A stretch of 64,000 nucleotides of DNA. It comes from Romanomermis culicivorax. Lineage: Eukaryota; Nematoda; Enoplea; Mermithida; Mermithidae. How positions within the stretch are numbered: position 1 is the stretch's first letter; each line of letters begins with the position of its first letter. The translations under genes and the position numbers were made by a program. The DNA lies in NCBI GenBank assembly GCA_963922205.1, contig CAWUHX010000136.1, positions 620,001 to 684,000 of the forward strand, read 5' to 3'. The notes under the pieces were generated by a model. The model had not been told where the DNA came from. It did not search any database and saw nothing but the letters and a program-made list of their open reading frames with translations. Shown here in pieces: positions 1-12,500 of this stretch.

Positions 1-518
1 AACTAAAAAAGAAACTAACGTATGACAGAACGAGCATACCTATAGATCGGGGATTAGCTGGAAATTTCCCCCAAAATTTTCAATCGCACAGGCAGTTGTC
101 GACAAATCTCTCCCGCAACTTTCGCTTGTCGATAGCATCCCTCAGCCGGTCGTAAATCGACGGAAGATATCTATTTTTTGATCGAAAGACTTTTCTGGGG
201 CGAAAGTCGATCAAAGAGCGCAAAATTTTCGCCGTTTCGCGCAGAAATAATGTTCAGCATCAGTTGAAGCAAAAATTCATTGATCACGGACGTGTTTTGT
301 CCATTTTTTGGTCAAAAAAACACATTTTACGGCTGATCCCCTCCCCAAAAAAACTTTGGAAAGTTGCCTACTCCCTCCCTACCCTTAAAAGTGGCTTTCA
401 TCGTCTATCCAATTGGTCGAACCTCTTACAGGAATACAGATGGAAGACATCACAGAGAAAATTTGGTTTATTCTTGGATTTTTGAATTCGCCATTCGAAA
501 ACAAGTTTTTCGTATTAC

Positions 519-3500
519 GTTGTGAGGTGCATCGGGAATAGGCAATGTGAGCGAAACATTCTTCTCTCGTTCGTTGCTTTGCCACCAGTCCAAAAATTGA
601 ACGTACAGTAATGCCATTCCAAGCATTTTGCAGAGCCATCCGAAAAATTTACTCCATATCGAACTAGCATATGCGATAATTCTATTTTTGAGGCTGAAAA
701 AAACACAGGCAAAAAATAATTTATGGTCCAATCGCAACAAAACTTCTCAGATTCAGAAATCATTGATACAAATAATCGTCCGTAAACACTTCGACATCAA
801 AACCACAGATTTTATGATTTGGGAAATCAGATAATTCAAATCAGGCGATATACTTTGACCTTTGTCGAATTAAGCCCAATTCAGAAGTGCAGTCGGCGAC
901 AAAAATCCTGGGATTTTTCACTTCTGAATAGGGCTTTAGAGTTTATTTTAGATCGAAGATGCATTGAAATTGTAATATAGAATATTGATTTGCGTCATTT
1001 ATAAGCTCCTTCTGTTGAAAAAGAGTGAATAATTACGTTTCATAGAAACGAAGTTGATATTGTGATAAGGCACAGTGAAAAAATGAGGCAAGGAAAAATA
1101 AACAGTTTTCGGGGTTCAAAAACCATAATTATTGGAGTGTTCTTTGGGTGCATTATTATACTAAAATAAGAGCTGATTCTAGCTGCTAGAAAACTTACTT
1201 ATAGTCCCATATCAAAACTTACCAGGAGCCGAATTCAGCTCTATCTGAAATACCACTAGGCGGTTGGAATTCTGCACCGGATGTCGTGCGTAATATTACG
1301 CCAGCCATGTAAATCCATGGTGAATGAGTGTCAGTTTTATGAATCAGATAACCAACTTGTAATATGAGCGCCCAAATTTCGAAACACGTGCATAATTTTG
1401 GGTACAGACGTAGGAAAGATTTCAGAATACTTCGTTTTATACCGGTCTAAAAATTAAAAACGGATCAACTCTGCACTTAAGAGCCTGTTAATTTCTTTTC
1501 TGTATCGAAAAGATACGTATGATTTCTGTGGTAAATACAAAACTCCAATGCTACCAAACTCTATCAGAATAATAGACACTCACGGGTATATAATACGAAC
1601 GTACCGTTTTACGTAATCGGTCGTGGTCTTCGTTCAGTTTGTCGAAATATTTGTCCAATTTAGATTTAATGTATGGAATGACTACCTAAATAAGATTGAA
1701 GAATATATTCCAGAGATAAAATATTTCATAAAAATACGCGAAAAATCTCTTCCGAATGTTTTCGAACCGCGAACAATCCTGTTGAGCTTTTAAAATGTCT
1801 TTGAGTAATTATCAACTAAGAATCAAAGTCTGTGTCACTCAAAGGATCAAAAAAGATCAAATTATGAATAAAAATTAGTTAAAAAATGACGTAAACGTTT
1901 TATTTCTAGATCAGTTCATAATGGGTCAAAACCGAACATTCTTTCATTTAACGTCTCACAGTAAATTAAACCATAATAACGAACAGAAGTCTCAAATCGA
2001 TGTTATTGCAAGAATAATCATTATTATACGTATATGCAAAAATGAAATACCCTTCACTTCGCGGAGGATGTAGAAAGAGATCAAATCAGATAACTAACCT
2101 GTCAGGAAAAAGTAAATTATCCTCTATCATTTTCAAAACTTCATATTGTTGGGTATGTGCAGGATGGGCCGGAACAATGACCCGCTGCTACCCTACAGTA
2201 AGTAACCAGAGCTGATTCGAGTTTCCGGTTTTTAAATTCGATAGCAAAGTTACTCTAGTATTACATGACGAAATTTCATGCACGTTGAAAAATCACAAAG
2301 CGGTTGGTAGAGCTTATGGCAACACCATTCATTTTTGTGGTTTTGCATTGATTATTTTTCGGCAGATTTAAGAAAAATAAGTTCAAGGCAAAAACAACTG
2401 AAGAGTTCAGTTTCAAACAAAAGCTTCACGAGTTCGTAATATATGAAAATTCGATTTCAATTTACTTCAAAATTAATTTTGGTTCGTCCAGCTATTAACC
2501 AAAGAAGTATTGAAAATTTCATAAAATTGAAAATTTTTTTCCGAAAATAGAAGAACTTCTGCGCATGATTATCAAAACTAACGCTGGAGCTCAGAAACGG
2601 GTCCGTTAAGTTTTCATTAATGTTGATGCATTTTACAGCAAGCTTACATTGTAACAGTCGAATATTACTGATTACTTAGTTTTAAAAGAAATAGAATAAA
2701 AAATGACATGAAAAAGTAGTGGTTTACAAAAAATGGGCACAGCTCACGGCACACTGTGGGTATAGATATGAAATTAAAAGGTGAGAAAGTATAGTAGATA
2801 GGCTACCCGCCGGATAAAATTCAAATACTGATGAACGAGTGAGATGCAAAATGGTTTTTAGACGATTTTCTATTTTTCTATTGATCTATCCGAGAATTAA
2901 TCTTACCAGAAAGCAAAGCGACCTAATGCGACTTTTTAGAAGACAAATATTCGCTCTGCTGCGAACAAGGACTCGTTTTAAACCGTAAAAATTCTCGGAA
3001 AATGAAGCACCTGAAATTTATCGACTGATAACTAAACACCGAGGATAAAAACATAAATACTTCGAATCACAAAGACACAGGGTCAGACATGCACGGCAAG
3101 AATTTTCCAGGGGTAGGGTCCTTGGACGTTTTATCCAGGGAGTAGGGGGGTGGGCGAGCAACAAAAACAAAAAAAGTTCTGCAAGCTTGTTTTTGATACA
3201 AAGTATGCACAAAAATCATCAAAAAAGCTGTCTTGCAAAAATTTCCGGGGGGGGAGGTGTTTGACGATTAGGAAAATAGTTATCTGTTATCACATCATGA
3301 GAAATTACTCTTTTAGAAGCTACTGACAAGGAAAAATCGGAGAAGCTAAAAATGGAAGATAAAAAGCAACAAGGAAGGGTGATTGGATAGAAAACGTAAT
3401 TATTAATCAAAAGCTTCGTTTAGATTTTTTAACAGTTTACAAATAACGATGGGAAAAATTTGATAGGCTAAAAAATGAGCAGACAATAACTCCCGGTCAA

Positions 3501-6500
3501 AAATGTGAGAGTAGTATATTTGTGAAATGCTTGCCATAGATGATTTGCCATCAAATCATTCAAGTGATATTGGATTTTCTCAATTGATAGGATGGGTCAA
3601 ATTAATTTAAATGTTAATAAGAATACTGACTGATCTTTTCTTATTTTTTCGATTTTTTGCAGGTCATGCCATCATATCGATTAAAAAGTCAGCATTTTAT
3701 TGTTCAGAAATTGAAAGTATTGATGAAAAATTGTGAAGAACTGTTCAAGAAAGAGTTAACAATTTAAAGGAATCTAGACTGGCATGAAGAGAAATGAAGA
3801 ATGGAACTGCTGAAAAATTACTGCTTCTTTAAATTAATTTGGTAAAATGCAATTACAAATATTGTGTTTGATGAATTGATTATTAAGAATATAGGCGCTC
3901 TTAAATTACCTATTATAAACCCAAATAAAACCCGAAAAAATCGTCAAAACTATTCGGGTTCGGTTCAGGTATCTCAGAAGTGATTTATTCGGGTTCGGGT
4001 TGAAAATGACTTTTTTGAAGTAAAACTAGGTCAAAAAGTTTTTTGAGTTTTTTTGAGCCTAGGATTGATCAAATTTTTTGAGCCTAGGATTGATCGCTTG
4101 TGAACACGCTGGGGCAAAGACGGTTTTTCATTATATACGCAAACTGGGAGTCTACATGATCAAACACCTAAATTTTTCGGCTTTTTATGTAGCTGATGAT
4201 TACAAATTTCCAGAAAAACTATACAATTTTTTTTCAACTTCATCCCAATCCACTGACTCTTTGAAATTTCTAAGTTGTGTAAGAACCCTGAGGACAGACC
4301 TGGAGGCAAAGAGATGGAAAGTCATCAACCTACAAAATCGAGTTAATCTTATGGAAGTCCGTGACCATTTATTATGCACGACATAAATTGAAAATTTGGC
4401 CGATCTCTGGGTGACTTAATATTTGAATTTTCTCAATGCCAGCAAATGGGCGTCAGCCAGAATATAGTTTCAATCCGGGGGACTCCATAATGCAATGATT
4501 TTCTTTTACTTATGTTTTAGGATAAAAACTTACTGTAATTCTTCAAGAAATAATTTTGGAGCAACAGTTCGAATCCAAAGTAATACTCGTCGAAACATTT
4601 TGTCATATGTCGAAACAATTCGGGATAATACGATGCACCAAACTACAAAAAAATAATGTTAAAATACATCGAAAAATTACAATATGATTTTTTTCAGGAA
4701 AGTTGAAAATTCTCCATAGATCTACTTTTACTATACGTCACAGCGTCACGTTCTGTACGTATCCGATTGCGGATAGTGAAAACAGAAATAAAAGATTAAA
4801 AAACTATTAACATAATTTTTGTATATAAAATTAGAAATAAAACGGAAACAACGGTTAGAAAAAGAAAGATATATAGTAAAATTATAACATTATCGCGATA
4901 AAACAAAGCCCAACGCGGAAAAAAAACAAAATTTTGACTAGGTTTTGGATCTCGTACATATCATTTACAAATTGATAAAAATTAATGAACAGATCTAAAG
5001 AAACGTACGTGCAATAAGACCACTCTAAATTACCATCACAAATTTTAGGAAGAAAGTTGTTTATAAAATTGTTGTTCGCTTTGAACACATTTTAGTATTC
5101 TGTTCCATAAAATTTCAGCTGTAACGCGCAAACTTAGACCCGACAATTCATTCAGGACATTCATTTTTTATAACTAAATGAACCTGTGATTAAAAAATAT
5201 AAAAAAAGATATTCCTGTTTTGACATCCCGTCAAAGAATACGAGTTTTAAGCGCAAATGTTTTTAATTAGTTTCTTTTTTCTATCAGTCAAAAATCGGGA
5301 AATTCTCTGCGCATGAAAAGTAGTGTTTCAATTGATTATTAGGAAAAGCCTTTCCCGTTGCACATACGCCGTTAGCTGACAATTTTTCCCTCAATTTTTA
5401 AACGACAGCGCTGTCGTTAAACGTTTCGGGATAGGCGGTGGATCTAATTTTAAAGGTTTCAAATCGGACAACGAAGAAGTATTGGCAACAGCACCGTAGC
5501 AATAAGATTTGGCAATCGTGGACGGCTCGTCACCCTTATCGGAAGCGCTAAACGTCGTTGTCGTCGTTTGATTGGGCGTCGTGGGCGTGCGCTGACCGCT
5601 ATTAGTCGCATTTTCTGCCGTATATTTGATATTTAAGTAGTCTCGACCGATTAGTTCGGAACGGGTATGCTCGGCCAAATGTTTCGAAATTGTTTCTATA
5701 TAATGTTGCACAGCCATATAGACAAATTTATACTGAGCTTCGGTTTGTACCATGCCTAGTAATAAAACAGTTATATGTTGAATACGCCATGAATTTTTTC
5801 TCACACAGCGGTACTGTAAAATGTAATCATAAATTTGATTAGCGCTAATTGTGGGGACATTATATACAACTTATCATTTTTTCATAAAGATTATCAATTT
5901 TGGGCAAAAATTTGCAAAAAATATCGCTTTTCTCGGTAATTAGTCAAATCGCATTACTGTATTCCTGTACATAAGTATGATGATCTGTGTACAGAGGGTG
6001 AAGTAAACCTCCTACATAAAACCATCAATACCTCCCAGGGATGGGACGTATCCACTTTTTTGACTGAATCGGATCCGGATCTAGAAAACTGCAATCCTGG
6101 ACGGTAGATCCGAGCGGATCCGAATCCTCTACACCGCGCAGAAATGATCGGAGAAATTCTGCACTAAACAAGCTTTTTCTATTCCAAATGAATGAAAAAA
6201 ATGAAAATTTGTAATACTTTCGCTGCAGATTTTCAGCCACAAAACGACGGTGTTAAATAAGTAAGGGAAGATTGTGAGAAAAATTCATGATTTCATATTC
6301 ATGGCAGAGCACCCCATGGGGGGGGGGGGGGTATTACCCCCGTCTTAGATTTGAAAATTCATTTACTACCCCCATAAAAACTATCCCAAAAAATTTTGGT
6401 AGACTTCATCCTCTCCCCAGTAGGTTATACTAATTCGAGAAAAATTGCAGAATGTGTGATTCTGAGGAATTACTCACTGCTCTTTTTGACACATTTACTG

Positions 6501-9500
6501 AGCAAATGATAATGGGAAAGTATGCAACTTCTGTGCCATATAGCGATTTCTAGGAAAGGACATCAGCACATTAATATATACTACTTGTAGGAAATCATTA
6601 TAAATATAATTGGGAGATGAAATAATGACTTATGTATATGTGATTAATCAAAAAATCGCCCCTTGGGAAGAAAAACATTATGTTCTTAAAATTCTGCCTC
6701 TTCATGCTCTCCTTTCCTTTTCCCCGTTTCTGCGTTGGGTCTTCTGTGCGCATATGGTTACCCAAGCTGTGGCATACTTTCCTGCTATGAGTTGAGACAT
6801 GTGAGGTCTGTTGACGTGGATCAGGAGTGGTACTTGGTTTGAAACTAGTAGTTCACAGTCTAATGGGATTAATAATACTAAAGTCACATTCAGCATCAGG
6901 ACTTTCGAATGGAAGCACTGCTCCAAGCCTAATCAGCGATGGGATAAGCCCATACTGCTGGTTGAAACAATGTTTCCAAAGGTATGTTGTGCCCGATTCT
7001 TGAAATGTGCAGGAATCAGTTGGCACAATTCAAGTACTACCCTTAAAATTTCCGATTTTACCCCTACCTAAATTTTTCCTAAAAATTATTTCTGTTTACT
7101 ATAGTGATCAAGTTATTAGTGATTGTATTAAGCATTATTGAGAAATGTGTTGTTGTAAACTTATTTTTTGACAGCGTTCTTGATAACATACCTACCTATA
7201 TTCACAGGGCCGTAACCGAGCAAAAAAATTTTCAGGTTTTTACATCCTAAAAGGCTGGAAAATGAATCTTCATAACAATGAAAATAAATCGTAATGAAAC
7301 TAATGTATCGTAATACCTAATACTGGAAGTAGATATGCTAATGGCCATGTCGGATAGCAAACAACGACTGTTATACTCATTGACCGGCGCGAAGCGCCGG
7401 AAAATTTGGGATCTTTCTCCATGAGAAACACGAAATCGACATATGAAAAGGTCACAACGGCCTTGTATATTCATCATTGTAAATTCTGAAATGAAAATTC
7501 AGTCATTAGCGCTCCGCTAATGTATGCAGCGTTTTTTGGCATGTTTTATTAGCGCCGCGCTAAAAAAAACAGTGCTCAGGAGTCAGGACGGAGCCAGAGA
7601 GCAGCCGTTCTTCATATCAAATCTATCATTACACATATGCCAAAAAACGCTGCATACATTAGCAATTGATGATGAATCCAAAAAGTTCCAAATTTTATGT
7701 ATAATATCTCGGAAAATATTAGAATTAAATATTTGTTTAAATTTTGTCATGAAGCAGTTATGTCTACGTCCAAAAGCTTTCATATTGAGATTGCAGACTG
7801 GGCAGACGATTTTTGAGATGAGTAAAAGTAACCACGCCACCATAATGATAAAGCTGCCCGAGATTTTAAAAACGGGAAAATCATCACATACCTGATCTTT
7901 GAGTTCGAATCATTTGCACAGTACGCGATATATCGATCACAGTATTGAGACCATATTTCTTCAACTGACTTAAAATTAAATCTATGGCGATAAAAGTGCC
8001 CGATCGACCAATACCAGCGCTACAGTGAACACACAAAGGGCCGTTTGGGTAATTTAACGGAGAATATGGTGATGATAGGCGGTTGTCTAAATAATCATTC
8101 ATTTCCTCAAGGAAATTAAGAACAGACGCCGGGTCAGCCGGCACACCATGGTCGGGCCAAGTGATAAATTGATAATGGCAAACGACGCGTTCTTCACGAT
8201 TCTTTCTTACTGTAAGCTTTCTGAAAAGACGAATAATGAACTTATGAGTTTAAAAACGAAGATGACGTTTTCAATGCAATATTTGCGGTCAAAAATAATT
8301 GAGCTTTTACAGAAGATGGCCAATTGAAAGAAAAAATACATAAACCATCTTCACATCCATAAAAAAATTACCTGCACACATAATCCGCTTTCACATTTTC
8401 CGTTTGACAAGTGACCGAGAATTCGAGATTCAAGCCGAAACTCCTCGACGTTCCGACATCCGGCCAATATTTAGCACACTTCGATTTACTTCTCTCTATT
8501 TCCTTGGTCGTCATGACGATTACAGGACATTTCTCTTGCCATATCATACGCCAAAAATCGTCAACGGTGTTCGGTAAACAACCTTGACAAGAAATGTACG
8601 ATTTTTGTATGCCTGAAAATTCTTCGTATTCGGACAAAATTTGGATATGATTAGCGTTAATGTAGTCGCCGCTATTGTATGACGATAAACGCTGACGAGT
8701 AGGCGAGCAGGACTTCGGGCCAGCGGTTACTATGGCTGAACATTTATCATCGCCAAAATCGTTACATTCTTCAACTTTTAGCACGACCCGCGTATGATCG
8801 TAAGGTAAAATATTTTTAAAGCGATTTTTCGCTCGGTTTTCCAGTCGCTGACCGGCGCGCCGAGAATACCAATGTTTGCACTCATTTTGCTGGACGGCTT
8901 CAAATTCCTCCCAGAAACCGGTTCTGCTACGGCTAGCGTCAGCCCTGGACAACATCAAGAGGTAAGATCAGGAAACTTTTAAAACAAGAATGAAGTATAT
9001 TATAATAAATAAAATTATAGAACAAATATATTGAAAATTTGAAGTAATTTGAATAGCAAAAATACACATAATTATTGCCAAAATTATTCTCAATTATTAA
9101 TATTCCAAATGTCAAAAATTCTTTGAAGCAAACTCGAATCTTCATGTTTTCGTTTTGTGTCAATCGGATCGCAACTTATGATGATCTATGGAGTCTTTAC
9201 TCCGGATGTAAAGAAGGAAGGTGATACATACAGAGTTTATACACGGCTAAACCACTTGTTGAGTTCAATTTAAAAATTATCTTGATTAAATCAAGCCTCG
9301 TTTAAGCGATATTAAGAAGTGTATAGTTATGTCATACATTTTTTACTCGTCACCAGACAACCCCATAGGGAGGGGTATAGGGGGGTATTACCCCTACCTA
9401 AAGTCTTAAAAATTCATCACTGGGTGCCTAATTTTGAGGAAAAATGAAGTGTTTAGTGGTCATTTAGCTACACTATCCACTCAAATTTTCAAATTTACCC

Positions 9501-12500
9501 CTAGTTGAAAAATCTGACCTTGGGGACCTCTGCTCGTCACCAAGTTGTATTTTCACGTTATACGTTACTCGTGGACAAAGACATTTAGTCAGTAATGCCT
9601 GCGTTTTAGGAGATGAATGCCAAACGAACGATTCGCTTAACATTGGATTTGAATAAAAACTTTTCAATATATGCCTACTTTTCCATAAATTCGATCTTTT
9701 TCTTCAAATCTAAGCCCCAAATACGTGTAGAATTGAAGGGATATTTAAGATGAACTACTCTACCAGACGTTTCAACCATAGCGTGACGCTTATAATTTTC
9801 GATCAAGTCGGTTAAAGAATCGAACTGATCGCCACCGCCTACGTCGAATTTATGATTTTTCGTGTTGATCATTATATGCGTCACTAAAATGCCGGCAACG
9901 GGGTCATCGGTACGTAAAGTTATGGCGTAACTTCCGGCAGATCGTTGACTTTCGCGAACGAGGAAGCTTCCATTTTTGCCCTAAAATAGAGTAAAAAAGT
10001 GTAATCCACTGACAAGATAAAGTTTGGAGATTTACGTAATACGCCACGAGCGCGAAAGTTTTGACAACCCTACAAGCATGCGATAGGGGTGGTGCGGATG
10101 GGGGATTAACCCAATGCCTGACTTTCGTTATTCCAAACCTCATTGGCGTGGGGGGTTGGCCTTACACAGACCCGACCTCACCCATAGGTGTTCGACCCCC
10201 ATCCAAACAGCGACTTTTCAAGGCGAGCAGAATTTTTGTTCTAATACACAACAAATTGGGTATAAATCAAACATGTGGGGAAGTGTCAGAAGAACCCTCA
10301 AATCTCGTTGGCACAACTAACTAACACATCTGACGAATTTACTCAACTTCAATCTGATTTTGATACTATTCCTCGATGGGCTACAAATTGGTAGCTGAAT
10401 ATTTCTTATTCTAAATGTTCTATTCTTTATATAGGGCATAACAACCCAAAAAACCAATATGTATTAGAAAATGAAATTGTAACTGATTCTGATTCGGCTG
10501 TAAATGATCTTGGTGTTTACATTAGCAATGATTTATCTTCTGGATTACATTGCGATGACATAGCCTCTAAGGCAACTAGGATTTCCAGTTTATTACGTAA
10601 AGCATTTTTCTCCAAAAATACTTGAATGTTAGTCAAAGCATTTAAAAATTATATTAGACTTATTCTTGAGTATTACTCTACTGTTGGGAATCCTTGTCAA
10701 ATTTCTGATATTAATAAACTTAAAGAAGTTCAACGCTACTTTATCATCAAGTTCTTTGGAATCTCGATTTAACATATGAAGATCGCTTGAAAAACCTTAA
10801 TTTAGAACGGTTAGAAACAAGGAGAATACACATCGGCTTATGTTTAATGTATAAAATTTTAAATAGTCAAGCTTTACCATGTAGTGATTTTTTCACGCAT
10901 CGCCATTTTACAAATATTAGAGCTTTTAACCACAATAATTCTGTTGGTAAAAAATGTAAATCAAACAATAGGTATAACGATTTTCCAAACAGATGTGCCA
11001 GGATTTGGAACATTTTACCCGACGATGTTAAAATAAATAAAAATTTCTAAAAATTTAAGAATAAAATAAAACAAGTGGGCTTTAGCGATTTTTCAAAGGG
11101 GCGCAAGTGAGGGTTATGAGCCTTTGCGCTACTTGAGTATGTCTTTTTACTAACCCATTATTCAAATTTTCATTTATCATTTATTTTATCAATAATTTAT
11201 TCGTTTTGTTTTTTTCATCGACATACTCAAATGAAACATTACTATTATTATTTTTATATGGCTAGCCATAGGAACTCCATTCTTTTGGACGTAAAAATTT
11301 GAAAATGTATATTTTTTTGGCTAAAATTTTTCATTCTTGAACAAAAAATAGTCAAGAACATCTATTATTTCGGCGTTTCGCGCAATAAAAATATATTTTT
11401 ATGATTTTTTAGACAAAAACGATTATTTGTATCTGATAAACTTATCAAACAAAAAAATCGGAATTTATCACACCGATGATCCCCTAAAATATGTATGTAG
11501 CGGGGTGACGAGGTCTGTCGGGAGGGAGAATCGGGCGATTTTTTGGGGCCGGGAGTCACTGATTCCCCAAAATTTTAGGGGAAGAGTCTATGAAGAAAAA
11601 AGATTCGATTTTTTCATCAAAAAAGTCCGAAAATGATTCAAAAATAGAAATTCTGGTCTAAAAAATCGTAAAACGTGTATTCATGGCGTGGAGAGCCGAG
11701 AAAATTGACGTTTTCGACCATTTTTCGTTCAAAAGTTGACATTTTTCATCGAAAATTGACATTCTTCCGAGCAAAAGATAGGGTGATTCCTATGACCGCC
11801 ATACGGCTAACCATAGGATTGGAAAATCCTGGGAGGGTCACCCAATGGCTAGCCATATGACCAACGATTTTTGGAGGGGGTTTATTATAGCACATTCTCC
11901 CAACTACATGTATGCTCATAATTTTGATGGCTCTACAGAAAAACGGTCGCCGGAGCCCCATATCAAGGAGCTCTGTAAATGTATGACATCAATAGGAAAC
12001 GATTTAAAATGATGTACGTTCCTTTTGACAGAGTTATTGGGTGGTTGAAGTTGAGTTGAAATTTGGTTGATCTCCTTCCCCCGGATTTCCCTTAGTGCAG
12101 ACCAGAGGTCCCCAAGGTCAGATTTTTCAGCTAGGGGTAAATTTGAAAATTTACGGTGGTAGTGTAGCTAAATGTCCACTAAACACTTCATTTTGCCTCA
12201 AAATTAAGCACCCAGTGATTAATTTTTAGGACCTTAGGTAGGGGTAATACCCCCCTCATACCCCTCCCCATGGGGTTGTCTAGTGCAGACGCATGCTATC
12301 GCTTCTCCAAATGATTTGAATGTTCGAAACATATCAAACACAAATAACAATTTTCAGGGGCTGTCTGCCCCTCTACCTAGCTTGTTGGCGGTATTACACC
12401 AATGCAAATAACTTATCCATATAATGTTTTGGAACTAGAGCTTTCATAATCGTTTGAAAGATGTACAGGTCGTTTCGTTACTCCCTAAAAGCACAACACT

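Noticed and set aside
2099..2184. Separate gene encoding [18 protein letters not shown]
   Set aside because: Its length and position between PEX12 exons, with 30 residues before VIPYIK as in human PEX12, fit PEX12 better.
4078..4386. 102-codon plus-strand frame as a host exon
   Set aside because: The nucleotide sequence resembles repeat DNA at 17450-17620, and no splice sites or motifs support it.
6300..7070. A third copy of the 180-bp hAT-like MITE beginning CAGAGCACCCCATGG
   Set aside because: The left end and TATTACCCCC block look related, but I could not find a matching right end or duplication.
7384..7400. GC palindromes as Helitron 3' hairpins
   Set aside because: No CTRR end follows the hairpins and no A-T insertion junction is consistent among copies.
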